A program made the translations under genes and the position numbers. DNA of 37,567 nucleotides from Lachnospiraceae bacterium (GTDB lineage Bacteria; Bacillota; Clostridia; Lachnospirales; Lachnospiraceae), in the NCBI GenBank assembly GCA_017624115.1, contig JAGANQ010000012.1, positions 1 through 37,567 on the forward strand, given 5' to 3'. The notes beneath the pieces are model-generated. The model saw only the letters and a list, made by a program, of their open reading frames with translations. It had not been told where the DNA came from and did not search any database. Positions 1 through 7,737 of the stretch are shown here, piece by piece. Within the stretch, counting starts at the first letter, position 1. Every line of letters begins with the position of its first letter.

Positions 1-60
1 GCTTCGCAGCCGGCGCCGCATCCGCGGCTCATCTTTTATTTCATTTGAGGGCGCTCCGCT

Positions 61-125
61 CATGCAGGAATGAGCAGAAAGTGCTTTGTGTGCAAGCACC
101 CACGCATTTCTGCTATTCCCGCATG
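61..125. repeat. Long imperfect hairpin in the intergenic region
   Basis: The arm CATGCAGGAATGAGCAGAAA (61-80) pairs with TTTCTGCTATTCCCGCATG (107-125), with one bulged base and one mismatch. Inside is a second stem, GTGCTT (81-86) with AAGCAC (94-99). No T-run follows, so it does not look like a simple terminator of an upstream gene. It could be a dispersed palindromic element or a processed RNA structure. The hairpin is seen directly; its role is unknown. Confidence 0.6.
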
Positions 126-187
126 GCTGAACTGTTACATAGATAAATAAACAATTGTAAGAAATAGTTCCTTTTATGTTTGAAATA

Positions 188-196
188 TGGTAAAAT
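188..196 (+). promoter_or_regulatory. Candidate extended -10 promoter for the sensor pair
   Basis: TGG followed by TAAAAT (191-196) forms an extended -10 element about 48 bases before the first start codon. The expected -35 place (around 168-173) reads TTCCTT and is poor, which is tolerable for an extended -10 promoter. The assignment is tentative. Confidence 0.35.
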
Positions 197-243
197 AAAT
201 AAAAATGGGAGCCGTGAAATAATTTTTAAAGGATGTGGTGCGT

Positions 244-1077
244 ATGAAATATAAGCTGCTATTAGCAGGTAAAAATCAGATGACAATTGATGATTTCTTT
301 TATGCCATGAGAGAGGATTTCGAATGTCTGACTACTTCGCTTAGAAGCGAAGATATAGAGGGACATATCCGGTATTTTCAACCGGATGCAATGGTATATT
401 GCGTTGCCGCGGGAAGTATGGATGCTATTATGAAGATGATTACTTCCCTGAGCCTGGTTGTCAGAAAGCATATCAGGCTGATTTTAGTTGGGGACAGGGA
501 GACTTGCGAGGAAATTATACGTTTAAGACCGGATATGGTAAGCCTTGTCCTGTTCAGACCGATTTCGGCAAGTACTATTAAAGAAAAGCTGGTAAAATTC
601 CTCGAGGAGGAGCAGACGCTGGAAATACAGCAGCAGGTGCAGCTTGAAAAAGAGCAGCTTCAGCCAGTGGAGGAGCAGGTAATATTGCCAGAAGGTGCGG
701 AAATAAAAGAAAAGAAGCATATCCTGCTTATTGATGATGACCCGATGATGCTCCGGCTTATTAAAAATAAGCTCAGGGAGAGGTATAATGTGGCGACTGC
801 TGTAAGCGGAAAGATTGCTTTTGACTTTCTTGAGAGGAAACATTTGCAGATGGATTTGATACTGCTTGATTATGAGATGCCGGAGGAGGATGGACCGACT
901 GTATTCGGAAAGCTGCGGCAAAATCCTCAAACATGTGATGTTCCGATAGTCTTTCTGACAGGAATCAATGACCGTGAAAAGATTCAGAAGGTACTTGCGA
1001 TGAAACCACAGGGGTATTTATTGAAGCCAATTGAATGTGAAAAGCTGATTCAGACGATTGAACAGATAATCGGGTAA
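244..1077 (+). CDS. Two-domain response regulator
   Basis: Signal-transduction protein of 277 residues. The C-terminal half (about 158-277) is a standard receiver domain: acidic pair D164/D165, phospho-acceptor D209 (LLDYEMP), T239 and K261. The N-terminal 120 residues look like a second receiver fold without the acidic pocket, joined by a Glu/Gln-rich linker that is probably helical. There is no DNA-binding or enzymatic output domain, so it likely acts as a phosphorylation relay or a protein-protein switch. The ATG at 244 was chosen because AAAGGA lies about 10 bases upstream; an in-frame GTG at 235 would sit too close to it. The hybrid kinase follows after 9 bases and is the obvious partner. 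Confidence 0.85.
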   Translation: MKYKLLLAGKNQMTIDDFFYAMREDFECLTTSLRSEDIEGHIRYFQPDAMVYCVAAGSMDAIMKMITSLSLVVRKHIRLILVGDRETCEEIIRLRPDMVSLVLFRPISASTIKEKLVKFLEEEQTLEIQQQVQLEKEQLQPVEEQVILPEGAEIKEKKHILLIDDDPMMLRLIKNKLRERYNVATAVSGKIAFDFLERKHLQMDLILLDYEMPEEDGPTVFGKLRQNPQTCDVPIVFLTGINDREKIQKVLAMKPQGYLLKPIECEKLIQTIEQIIG

Positions 1078-1086
1078 GGAGATGTT

Positions 1087-3771
1087 ATGGCATTGGGGGA
1101 TAAAGAATTACGATTGACGGATTTGATTGATGTGAACATTCTGCAGAGGATACAGGATGCCTTCTGTGAAATGACAAATATTCCATCAGGAGTATCAGAC
1201 ATAGATGGTGTAATGGTAACTCAGGATACGATGTCATCAGATTTTTGCCTGAATTATAATAAAAAGTCACCCATAGGGAGAGCAAGGTGTGAAAGCTGCG
1301 ACAAGCATGGTGGAGAATTGGCATTTGAAGAGGGGAAAGCAGTAGCGTATCATTGCCATGCGGGACTGGTTGACTTTGCCACACCAATCATGGCGCATGG
1401 GAAGCTGTTTGGCTGTATTACAGGCGGTCAGGTGCGTACGGAAGAACTGGATGAAGAGAAGCTGCTGAAGGTAGCAAATGAGATAGAGGTTGATCCTCAG
1501 GGATATATTCAAGCTGCAAAAAAGATTCGCTATGTGGAGCCTGAAGAGCTGGAGCGTGCCACAAAGTTTCTGTATCAGATGTCTACGATTATTTCAGAAA
1601 TGGCATATGACAAGTACGCCTTAATCCAGGCAAAAGAAGAGGTTGAACGTGCAGCGCAGATGAAGTCGGATTTTCTTGCTAACATGAGCCACGAAATCAG
1701 GACACCTATGAATGCGGTGATTGGTATGGCTGAACTGGCGTCAAGAGAGGACTTGCCCGAGGCGGCGGAAGGCTACATCAGTCAGATTATATCATCGGGA
1801 AAAACGTTGCTCACAATTATCAATGATATTCTGGATTTTTCCAAAGTGGAATCGGGAAATATGGCGATTGAAAATGAGGAATATGAGCCAATGTCGTTAA
1901 TCAATGATGTTGCCAATATCATTAATACCAGAATCGGTGAGAAGGATTTGGAGCTGATACTGGATATTTCGCCTGACTTACCCCGCAGGATTATCGGAGA
2001 CAGCAACAGGTTAAAGCAGGTAATTATCAATATTGCGAATAACGCAGTGAAGTTTACGCAAAAGGGTCAGGTCGTGTTGAAGGTAAACTGGAAAAAGCTT
2101 TCTGCTGATGATATGCAATTGATGGTTTCTGTCGTTGATACCGGAATTGGTATTAAGAAAGAGGATCTTCCCAAATTATTTCAGGCATTCCAGCAGCTTG
2201 ACAGCAAGAGAAACCGGAATATCGAAGGAACCGGTTTGGGATTGTCGATTTCACATAGGATTGTAACACTGATGGGAGGAGATATCTCGGTGGAAAGTGA
2301 GTATGGAAAAGGGAGCAAATTCTCTTTTTGGGTTCCGCAGAAGATATTTGACAGTAAGCCTTCCGTGGTTGTTAAGGATAAGGAGAAGATAAAGGCAGCA
2401 GGTCTGCTCTCTAATGGATTTTTACGCAAACAGCTTGAAAAGGATATGGAGCATCTGGAAATTCCATATATTTCTTTAGAGTCGGAAGAAGAATTGCAGA
2501 TTGTCGCAGAGAAAAGTATCTCTTACTTTTTTGTGGAGCAGAGGATGTTCACAGTGAAGGTGGAGGAGTTTGTGAAAACATACCCGGATATTACGATGAT
2601 TCTGATGATTGATTTCAGAAGCTCCGTGAAATTAAGTGCCAGCAACATCATGGTAGTAAAGAAGCCTGTTTATGTGCTGAATATTGCGTCAATCTTTAAT
2701 GGAGAAGATTTTAATGCTAACTTTGGACATTTGACGGAAGAGGATATTAATTTTATTGCGCCGGAAGCAGAAATATTGATTGTGGATGATAATGCTATTA
2801 ACCTTACGGTTGCGGAGGGATTATTGAAGCCGCTGGAGATGAAGATTGAGACAGCTGCCAGTGGAAAAGAAGCGGTAGAGATGATTTCCAGGAAAAAATA
2901 TGACCTGATATTTATGGACCATATGATGCCGGAGCTGGATGGTGTGGAGACTACACATATCATAAGGCGTTTTCATAAGGAATATGATGATGTGCCGATT
3001 ATCGCGCTGACTGCAAATGCAGTGAGTGGTACCAAAGAGATGTTTCTGAGCGAAGGAATGAATGATTTTGTGGCGAAGCCGATTGAAATGCGAAGTATAC
3101 TCTCAAAGCTGCGAAACTGGCTGCCGCCGCACAAAATTAAGAAGATTCATGCAAGTGAGAATGGAAAGAAGAAAAAGGAAGAGCCAAACAGTATTACTGT
3201 CAGGGGACTGGATACTGCTGCAGCATTGAAGCTTCTTGGAAATGAAAAATTGTTCTGGGCGGTTTTGAAGGACTATTATCAGGCGATAAAGAAAAAGGCA
3301 AAGCTTATAAAAAGTCTGGAAGAAAGCGAAGACTGGCGGGGCTATACGATAGAGGTTCATGCGCTGAAAAGCGCATCAAAGCAGATAGGGGCGCTGGAAT
3401 TATCAGAGAAAGCTGCACAGATGGAGAAAGCCGGCAATGAACAGAATGCTGCGCTGATTCATCAGTGTACGGATGGGATGCTGGAACAGTATCTGGGCTA
3501 TGCAGATATTCTGAAGCCATATTTCGAGGTAAAGGAAAGTGTGCCGGGTAAGTCTATGACAGGCGCAGAACTTCAGAACTTTTTTGAGGGACTGAGAGTG
3601 GCATGCGATGAACTGGACATGGATCAAATGGATGAAATCGTGAATGCAATGGCAGCCTATGAGTACGAGGCGGAACAGAAGGAGTTATTTGAGCAGCTGC
3701 AGGATGCGGTTGCGGAATGCAATGTGGATAAATGCGAAGATGTTATGAAGAAATGGGAGAAAATAATTTAA
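1087..3771 (+). CDS. PocR-domain hybrid sensor histidine kinase
   Basis: Multidomain kinase of 894 residues with no membrane segment, so it should sense a cytoplasmic ligand. Order: PocR-type sensory domain (about 8-175) with a cysteine/histidine set (C54, C68, C71, C90, C110); a short coiled coil; HisKA with H202 in SHEIRTP; HATPase with the N box around N316-N319 and the G1 motif DTGIG at 351; a degenerate receiver (about 430-545); a true receiver (about 562-680) with D567/D568, phospho-acceptor D611 and K664; and an Hpt domain with H758 in HALKSASKQIG. This is a complete internal His-Asp-His relay. PocR domains are known as small-molecule sensors (PocR of propanediol regulation is the type member); the ligand here is not deducible. 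A GGAG site precedes the start, and the response regulator is directly upstream. Confidence 0.92.
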   Translation: MALGDKELRLTDLIDVNILQRIQDAFCEMTNIPSGVSDIDGVMVTQDTMSSDFCLNYNKKSPIGRARCESCDKHGGELAFEEGKAVAYHCHAGLVDFATPIMAHGKLFGCITGGQVRTEELDEEKLLKVANEIEVDPQGYIQAAKKIRYVEPEELERATKFLYQMSTIISEMAYDKYALIQAKEEVERAAQMKSDFLANMSHEIRTPMNAVIGMAELASREDLPEAAEGYISQIISSGKTLLTIINDILDFSKVESGNMAIENEEYEPMSLINDVANIINTRIGEKDLELILDISPDLPRRIIGDSNRLKQVIINIANNAVKFTQKGQVVLKVNWKKLSADDMQLMVSVVDTGIGIKKEDLPKLFQAFQQLDSKRNRNIEGTGLGLSISHRIVTLMGGDISVESEYGKGSKFSFWVPQKIFDSKPSVVVKDKEKIKAAGLLSNGFLRKQLEKDMEHLEIPYISLESEEELQIVAEKSISYFFVEQRMFTVKVEEFVKTYPDITMILMIDFRSSVKLSASNIMVVKKPVYVLNIASIFNGEDFNANFGHLTEEDINFIAPEAEILIVDDNAINLTVAEGLLKPLEMKIETAASGKEAVEMISRKKYDLIFMDHMMPELDGVETTHIIRRFHKEYDDVPIIALTANAVSGTKEMFLSEGMNDFVAKPIEMRSILSKLRNWLPPHKIKKIHASENGKKKKEEPNSITVRGLDTAAALKLLGNEKLFWAVLKDYYQAIKKKAKLIKSLEESEDWRGYTIEVHALKSASKQIGALELSEKAAQMEKAGNEQNAALIHQCTDGMLEQYLGYADILKPYFEVKESVPGKSMTGAELQNFFEGLRVACDELDMDQMDEIVNAMAAYEYEAEQKELFEQLQDAVAECNVDKCEDVMKKWEKII

Positions 3772-3773
3772 AG

Positions 3774-4313
3774 ATGAGATTAACAAAGGCGTCAACAGAC
3801 GAGCAGATGAACAATATCCGGGGACTTTACAGCGAGGCGTTTCCGCTGATTGAGCAGAAGCCGTTTGATATTCTTAAGAAAAAGGCAGATGACGGTGTTG
3901 TGGAGTTTCTTGCGATAGAAGCAGATGACGGAGCGTTTAAGGGACTTGCAATCACGGCGCTATATGGTGATATGGTTCTGCTGGATTATTTTGCAGTCTC
4001 AGCCTCCGAACGCGGGAATGGAGTCGGCAGCGAGGCGCTGAGACTGCTTAAGGAATACTATGCGGACAGGCGTTTTATTCTTGAGATTGAGAGGACAGAT
4101 ATCGAGGCAGACAATATCGGGCAGCGATTGAAGAGAAAGTCATTTTACCTGAGGAATGGCATGAAACCGATGCCATTTCTGGTAAATGTTTTCGGGACAG
4201 AGATGGAAGTGTTCACATATGACTGTGAAGTTAATTATGAGGAATATCATAAGCTGTACGAGGTATTTGGCAAAGAGTTGGAGAGAAAGGTAACACTGGT
4301 AGGACAACGATGA
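3774..4313 (+). CDS. GNAT family N-acetyltransferase
   Basis: Small cytoplasmic acetyltransferase, 179 residues. The acetyl-CoA loop is visible as ERGNGVGSEAL after a strand rich in hydrophobic residues (LLDYFAVSA), and the usual GNAT C-terminal half (FYLRNGM) follows. The substrate is not predictable. The ATG at 3774 gives the family's expected N terminus (RLTKAST); in-frame upstream ATGs at 3732 and 3754 lie within or at the end of the kinase gene, so a short overlap with the kinase is possible. The stop overlaps the start of the next gene (ATGA), which suggests translational coupling with the TrmO fusion. Confidence 0.8.
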   Translation: MRLTKASTDEQMNNIRGLYSEAFPLIEQKPFDILKKKADDGVVEFLAIEADDGAFKGLAITALYGDMVLLDYFAVSASERGNGVGSEALRLLKEYYADRRFILEIERTDIEADNIGQRLKRKSFYLRNGMKPMPFLVNVFGTEMEVFTYDCEVNYEEYHKLYEVFGKELERKVTLVGQR

Positions 4314-5500
4314 AAATCATAGCGCGTATTCATACAGATTTTCCTGATAAGTTTGGCATCCCGCGTCAGAGCGGACTGGTGGAAGGTCTGGAAGGAAAAA
4401 TCATCTTTGAACCGGAATTCCGCAATCCTGAGGCAGTGCGCGGACTGGAGGTATTCTCCCATATCTGGCTGCTGTGGCAGTTTTCGGAGAATAAAAAAGA
4501 GCACTGGGATGCGACAGTCCGTCCGCCGAGACTCGGAGGAAATACGCGGCTTGGCGTCTTTGCCACGCGCTCGCCGTTCCGCCCGAATGACATAGGTCTG
4601 TCCTGTGTGCGCCTTAAGGGAATCAAGGTTGATGAAAGGCTCGGTGCGGTGCTCACGGTACAGGGAGCGGATTTGATGGATGGCACACCGATTTATGATA
4701 TCAAGCCGTATATACCGTATACGGACAGCCACCCGGAGGCGTCGGAAGGATATACGAGGGAGACACAGATACATGAACTCAGGGTAGAGTTCCCAAAGGA
4801 GCTTTTGGAACGGTTTCCTGCAGAGAAGCGTCGGGCAGTGCTTGGCATCCTGGCACAGGATCCCAGACCGGCGTATATCCGGGATTCACAGCGCATCTAT
4901 GGGGTAAGCTTTGCAGGATTTAATGTGAGATTCCGGGTAGAGGAAGATGTGCTGACGGTATGCGAGGTTACAGAAATGCAGATACCGAATCAGGATATAT
5001 GTGAGCAGTTTGAGTTCAGGAACATCCGGTCAGAGGAGGGGGAGCAGGCTGCTGAGATTGAAAGAATCTGTTTTCCGCCTAATGAGGCATGCTCAAGGGA
5101 AAGAATGCTGGAGCGTGTCGCAAAGGCACCGGAATTATTTTTGGTAGCAGTTGATAAGTGTACAGGTAAAATAGCCGGATTTTTGAATGGACTTTCTACG
5201 GATGAAGATTCTTTCCGGGATGAATTTTTTACAGATGCAAATCTGTATAATCCAGACGGAAAAAATATTATGCTGTTAGGTCTGGATGTGCTTCCGGAGT
5301 ATCGCAACCGGGGGCTGGCACGGGAGCTTATGCGCCGGTATCTTCAAAGAGAGCGTGAAAATGGCAGACGGACTATTCTCCTGACATGTTTGCAGCCAAA
5401 AGTGGAGATGTACCAGAAGATGGGATTTCGTGATGAAGGAATCGCAAATTCTGTCTGGGGCGGAAGCCAGTGGCATGAAATGAGCTGTGTACTTGAGTAA
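4310..5500 (+). CDS. trmO: TrmO-like tRNA methyltransferase fused to a GNAT domain
   Basis: Residues 1 to about 225 match the TrmO (TsaA/UPF0066) family, which N6-methylates t6A37 of some tRNAs using S-adenosylmethionine. Visible family signatures are the segment around HIWLLWQF (51-58), the RPPRLGG motif (71-77), ATRSPFRPNDIGLS (85-98) and the DGTPIYDIKPYIPYTD run (124-139). Residues from about 234 to 396 form a separate GNAT acetyltransferase with the acetyl-CoA binding stretch LPEYRNRGLAREL (328-340). TrmO proteins of Gram-negative bacteria are about 235 residues, so the C-terminal half is an added domain. Whether the GNAT part modifies tRNA, a protein or a metabolite cannot be told. The start overlaps the preceding stop by four bases. 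Confidence 0.88.
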   Translation: MKIIARIHTDFPDKFGIPRQSGLVEGLEGKIIFEPEFRNPEAVRGLEVFSHIWLLWQFSENKKEHWDATVRPPRLGGNTRLGVFATRSPFRPNDIGLSCVRLKGIKVDERLGAVLTVQGADLMDGTPIYDIKPYIPYTDSHPEASEGYTRETQIHELRVEFPKELLERFPAEKRRAVLGILAQDPRPAYIRDSQRIYGVSFAGFNVRFRVEEDVLTVCEVTEMQIPNQDICEQFEFRNIRSEEGEQAAEIERICFPPNEACSRERMLERVAKAPELFLVAVDKCTGKIAGFLNGLSTDEDSFRDEFFTDANLYNPDGKNIMLLGLDVLPEYRNRGLARELMRRYLQRERENGRRTILLTCLQPKVEMYQKMGFRDEGIANSVWGGSQWHEMSCVLE

Positions 5501-5516
5501 CAGAGGTGGTCAGACA

Positions 5517-6146
5517 TTGAAAACAAGAGAAGAGGCATTGGCTTATGGTCTGTCATTTGAAAATACATATCAGGAAGCCCCGTTTCATGATCCGAACTGG
5601 CAGCTGGTGAGAGTTAAGGGGAGCGGGAAGGCTTTTCTTTGGACCTATGAGAGAAACGGTTATATCAATCTTAATGTAAAGGCAGACCCGGAGTGGAGAG
5701 ATTTCTGGCGGAATACTTATAAATCCGTAATTGCCGGATGGCATCAGAATAAAGAGCATTGGAATACGATTATTTTAGATGGGACGATTCCCGATGCTGA
5801 CGTCAGGAGGATGATAGCAGAGAGCTATGACCTTGTTACAGACAGTCCGTCTAAAAGGATTTATGAGGCAGTTAAGAAGATTCCGAAGGGGAAGGTGGCG
5901 ACTTATGGTCAGATAGCAGAGCTTGCCGGAGATAAAAAGATGGCAAGAGCAGTTGGAAATGCACTGCATAAGAATCCGGACCCTGATTCGATTCCGTGCT
6001 ACAGAGTGGTGAATGCCAGAGGTGAGCTGGCTGGTGAATTTGCATTTGGAGGAGCCGGTGCCCAGGCAAAATTGCTGGAAGCAGATGGAATTGAGGTTGT
6101 GAATGGCAAGGTGGATTTGAGTAAGTACCAATTTGTGGAAAAATAG
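5517..6146 (+). CDS. MmcQ/YjbR domain fused to methylated-DNA-cysteine methyltransferase
   Basis: Protein of 209 residues. The N-terminal half (about 1-108) is an MmcQ/YjbR-like domain, a small fold of unclear function. The C-terminal half (about 110-209) is the DNA-binding and active domain of O6-alkylguanine-DNA alkyltransferase, with GKVATYGQIA (125-134) and the active-site motif as PCYRV, cysteine C161. The usual motif is PCHRV, so the histidine is replaced by tyrosine but the acceptor cysteine is kept; alkyltransferase-like (ATL) proteins instead lose the cysteine. It probably repairs or recognises O6-alkylguanine. The start is taken as TTG 5517, eight bases after AGAGGTGG; an ATG at 5487 would overlap the previous gene and has no ribosome site. 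Confidence 0.85.
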   Translation: MKTREEALAYGLSFENTYQEAPFHDPNWQLVRVKGSGKAFLWTYERNGYINLNVKADPEWRDFWRNTYKSVIAGWHQNKEHWNTIILDGTIPDADVRRMIAESYDLVTDSPSKRIYEAVKKIPKGKVATYGQIAELAGDKKMARAVGNALHKNPDPDSIPCYRVVNARGELAGEFAFGGAGAQAKLLEADGIEVVNGKVDLSKYQFVEK

Positions 6147-6152
6147 ACAAAC

Positions 6153-6193
6153 AAAAAGCACAGATACACTTGACAACTGCGGCTGTGCTTTTT
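6153..6193. terminator. Intrinsic terminator, possibly bidirectional
   Basis: AAAAAGCACAG (6153-6163) pairs perfectly with CTGTGCTTTTT (6183-6193) across a 19-base loop, ending in a T-run. It follows the alkyltransferase stop by 6 bases. The loop and 3' arm also carry the promoter of the next operon, so the two signals overlap. Confidence 0.75.
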
Positions 6194-6198
6194 ATAAT
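6170..6198 (+). promoter_or_regulatory. Consensus sigma-A promoter of the isomerase operon
   Basis: TTGACA (6170-6175) and TATAAT (6193-6198) are separated by exactly 17 bases, a full match to the housekeeping consensus. Transcription should begin near 6205. The promoter lies inside the terminator hairpin of the upstream gene, and a palindrome begins at 6208, which is where a repressor would block it. Confidence 0.88.
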
Positions 6199-6207
6199 AA
6201 ATTCAGA

Positions 6208-6221
6208 TGTGCACGAGCACA
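6208..6221. promoter_or_regulatory. Candidate LacI-type operator 1
   Basis: TGTGCACGAGCACA has matching half sites (TGTGC / GCACA) around a central CG, as LacI-family operators do. It starts about 3 bases after the predicted transcription start, an ideal repressor position. A near-identical palindrome occurs at 10422-10435. The LacI-family gene at 7738 in this operon is the natural candidate to bind it (inference). Confidence 0.65.
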
Positions 6222-6261
6222 CATAAAAATATTGTTTTAGAATTTAAGGAGGAAAACACAG

Positions 6262-7731
6262 ATGAACAACGTTCCAGAGGTAAAGGTTGGTATTGTGGCA
6301 GTGAGCAGAGACTGCTTCCCTATGTCACTTTCTGAGAGAAGAAGAAAAGAGCTGGTAGCAGCATACCGTCCAAAGTACGGCGATATTTATGAATGCCCTA
6401 CCGTAGTAGAAAATGAAGTCGATATGAAAAAGGCACTTGCTGAGGTAAATGAGGCAGGCTGTAATGCTCTGGTTGTTTTCCTTGGTAATTTTGGTCCGGA
6501 AAGCTCAGAAACTCTTCTGGCAAAATATTTTGACGGTCCGGTTATGTTCGTGGCAGCAGCAGAGGAGCATGGTGACAGCCTCTTAGATGACAGAGGAGAT
6601 GCTTACTGTGGTATGTTAAATGCAAGCTACAACTTAAAGCTTCGCGAAATCAAGGCATACATACCGGAATATCCGGTTGGAACTGCAAGTGAGTGTGCAG
6701 ATATGATTGCAGAGTTCCTTCCAATTGCAAGAACGATTATCGGATTAAATAACTTGAAGATTATTACCTTCGGACCGCGCCCGCAGGATTTCCTGGCATG
6801 TAATGCACCGATTAAGCGTCTCTATGATTTAGGTGTGGAGATTCAGGAGAATTCTGAACTGGATTTATTCGAAGCATTCAATAAGCATGCAGGTGATGAA
6901 AGAATTCCTGAAGTAGTAAAGGAAATGGAAGCAGAGCTTGGAGCAGGAAACAAGAAGCCGGAAATTCTGGCAAAGCTTGCTCAGTATGAGCTTACCTTAT
7001 TAGACTGGGTGGAGAAGAACAAAGGCTCCAGAGAATATGTGGCTATCGCTGGGAAGTGCTGGCCGGCATTCCAGACACAGTTCGGATTCGTTCCATGCTA
7101 TGTAAACAGCCGTCTGACTGCAAAGGGTATTCCGGTATCCTGTGAGGTAGATATCTACGGAGCACTCAGCGAGTTCATCGGAACCTGTGTAAGCCTTGAC
7201 GCAGTGACACTTCTGGATATCAACAACAGTGTTCCTGCGGATATGTATGAGACAGAGATTAAGGGAAAATATGATTATACATTAAAGGATACTTTCATGG
7301 GCTTCCACTGCGGAAATACACCTTTCTGCAAGCTGTCATCCGGTGAGATGAAGTATCAGAAGATTATGGCAAGAAGTCTTCCGGTTGAGGTTACAAATGG
7401 TACTCTCGAGGGAGATATCGCTGCAGGTGAGATTACATTCTTCCGTTTACAGAGCACAGCAGATGCACAGCTCAGAGCTTATGTGGCAGAGGGTGAGGTT
7501 CTTCCGGTTGCAACCAGATCCTTCGGAGGTATCGGTGTTTTCGCTATTCCTGAGATGGGACGTTTCTACCGCCATGTATTAATCCAGAAGAATTATCCGC
7601 ACCATGGAGCAGTTGCTTTTGGACATTATGGAAAGACAATCTTCGAGGTATTCAAATATCTTGGAGTTGAGGATATTGGATTTAACCAGCCGAAGGGCAT
7701 GCTCTATAAGACAGAAAATCCATACGCTTAA
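6262..7731 (+). CDS. L-fucose/L-arabinose isomerase-superfamily sugar isomerase
   Basis: Cytoplasmic protein of 489 residues belonging to the fucose isomerase / arabinose isomerase fold group, which converts aldoses to ketoses with a divalent metal. Candidate metal ligands lie in SCEVDIYG (E295), LLDINN (D319), GFHCGN (H349) and the C-terminal YPHHGAVAF (H447/H448). It is not a XylA-type TIM-barrel xylose isomerase. The operon also encodes a LacI regulator and a xylulokinase, so the natural product would be a ketopentose (D-xylulose or similar); L-arabinose, D-arabinose, D-xylose and L-fucose are all possible substrates. AAGGAGG (6246-6252) is a strong ribosome site, and the gene is first after a consensus promoter. 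Confidence 0.8.
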   Translation: MNNVPEVKVGIVAVSRDCFPMSLSERRRKELVAAYRPKYGDIYECPTVVENEVDMKKALAEVNEAGCNALVVFLGNFGPESSETLLAKYFDGPVMFVAAAEEHGDSLLDDRGDAYCGMLNASYNLKLREIKAYIPEYPVGTASECADMIAEFLPIARTIIGLNNLKIITFGPRPQDFLACNAPIKRLYDLGVEIQENSELDLFEAFNKHAGDERIPEVVKEMEAELGAGNKKPEILAKLAQYELTLLDWVEKNKGSREYVAIAGKCWPAFQTQFGFVPCYVNSRLTAKGIPVSCEVDIYGALSEFIGTCVSLDAVTLLDINNSVPADMYETEIKGKYDYTLKDTFMGFHCGNTPFCKLSSGEMKYQKIMARSLPVEVTNGTLEGDIAAGEITFFRLQSTADAQLRAYVAEGEVLPVATRSFGGIGVFAIPEMGRFYRHVLIQKNYPHHGAVAFGHYGKTIFEVFKYLGVEDIGFNQPKGMLYKTENPYA

Positions 7732-7737
7732 AAGCAG

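Noticed and set aside
3..146. Open frame 3 at the left edge ending at 146
   Set aside because: It crosses the long hairpin, and its protein has no recognisable feature; the start lies outside the window. It may be the end of a gene but cannot be supported.
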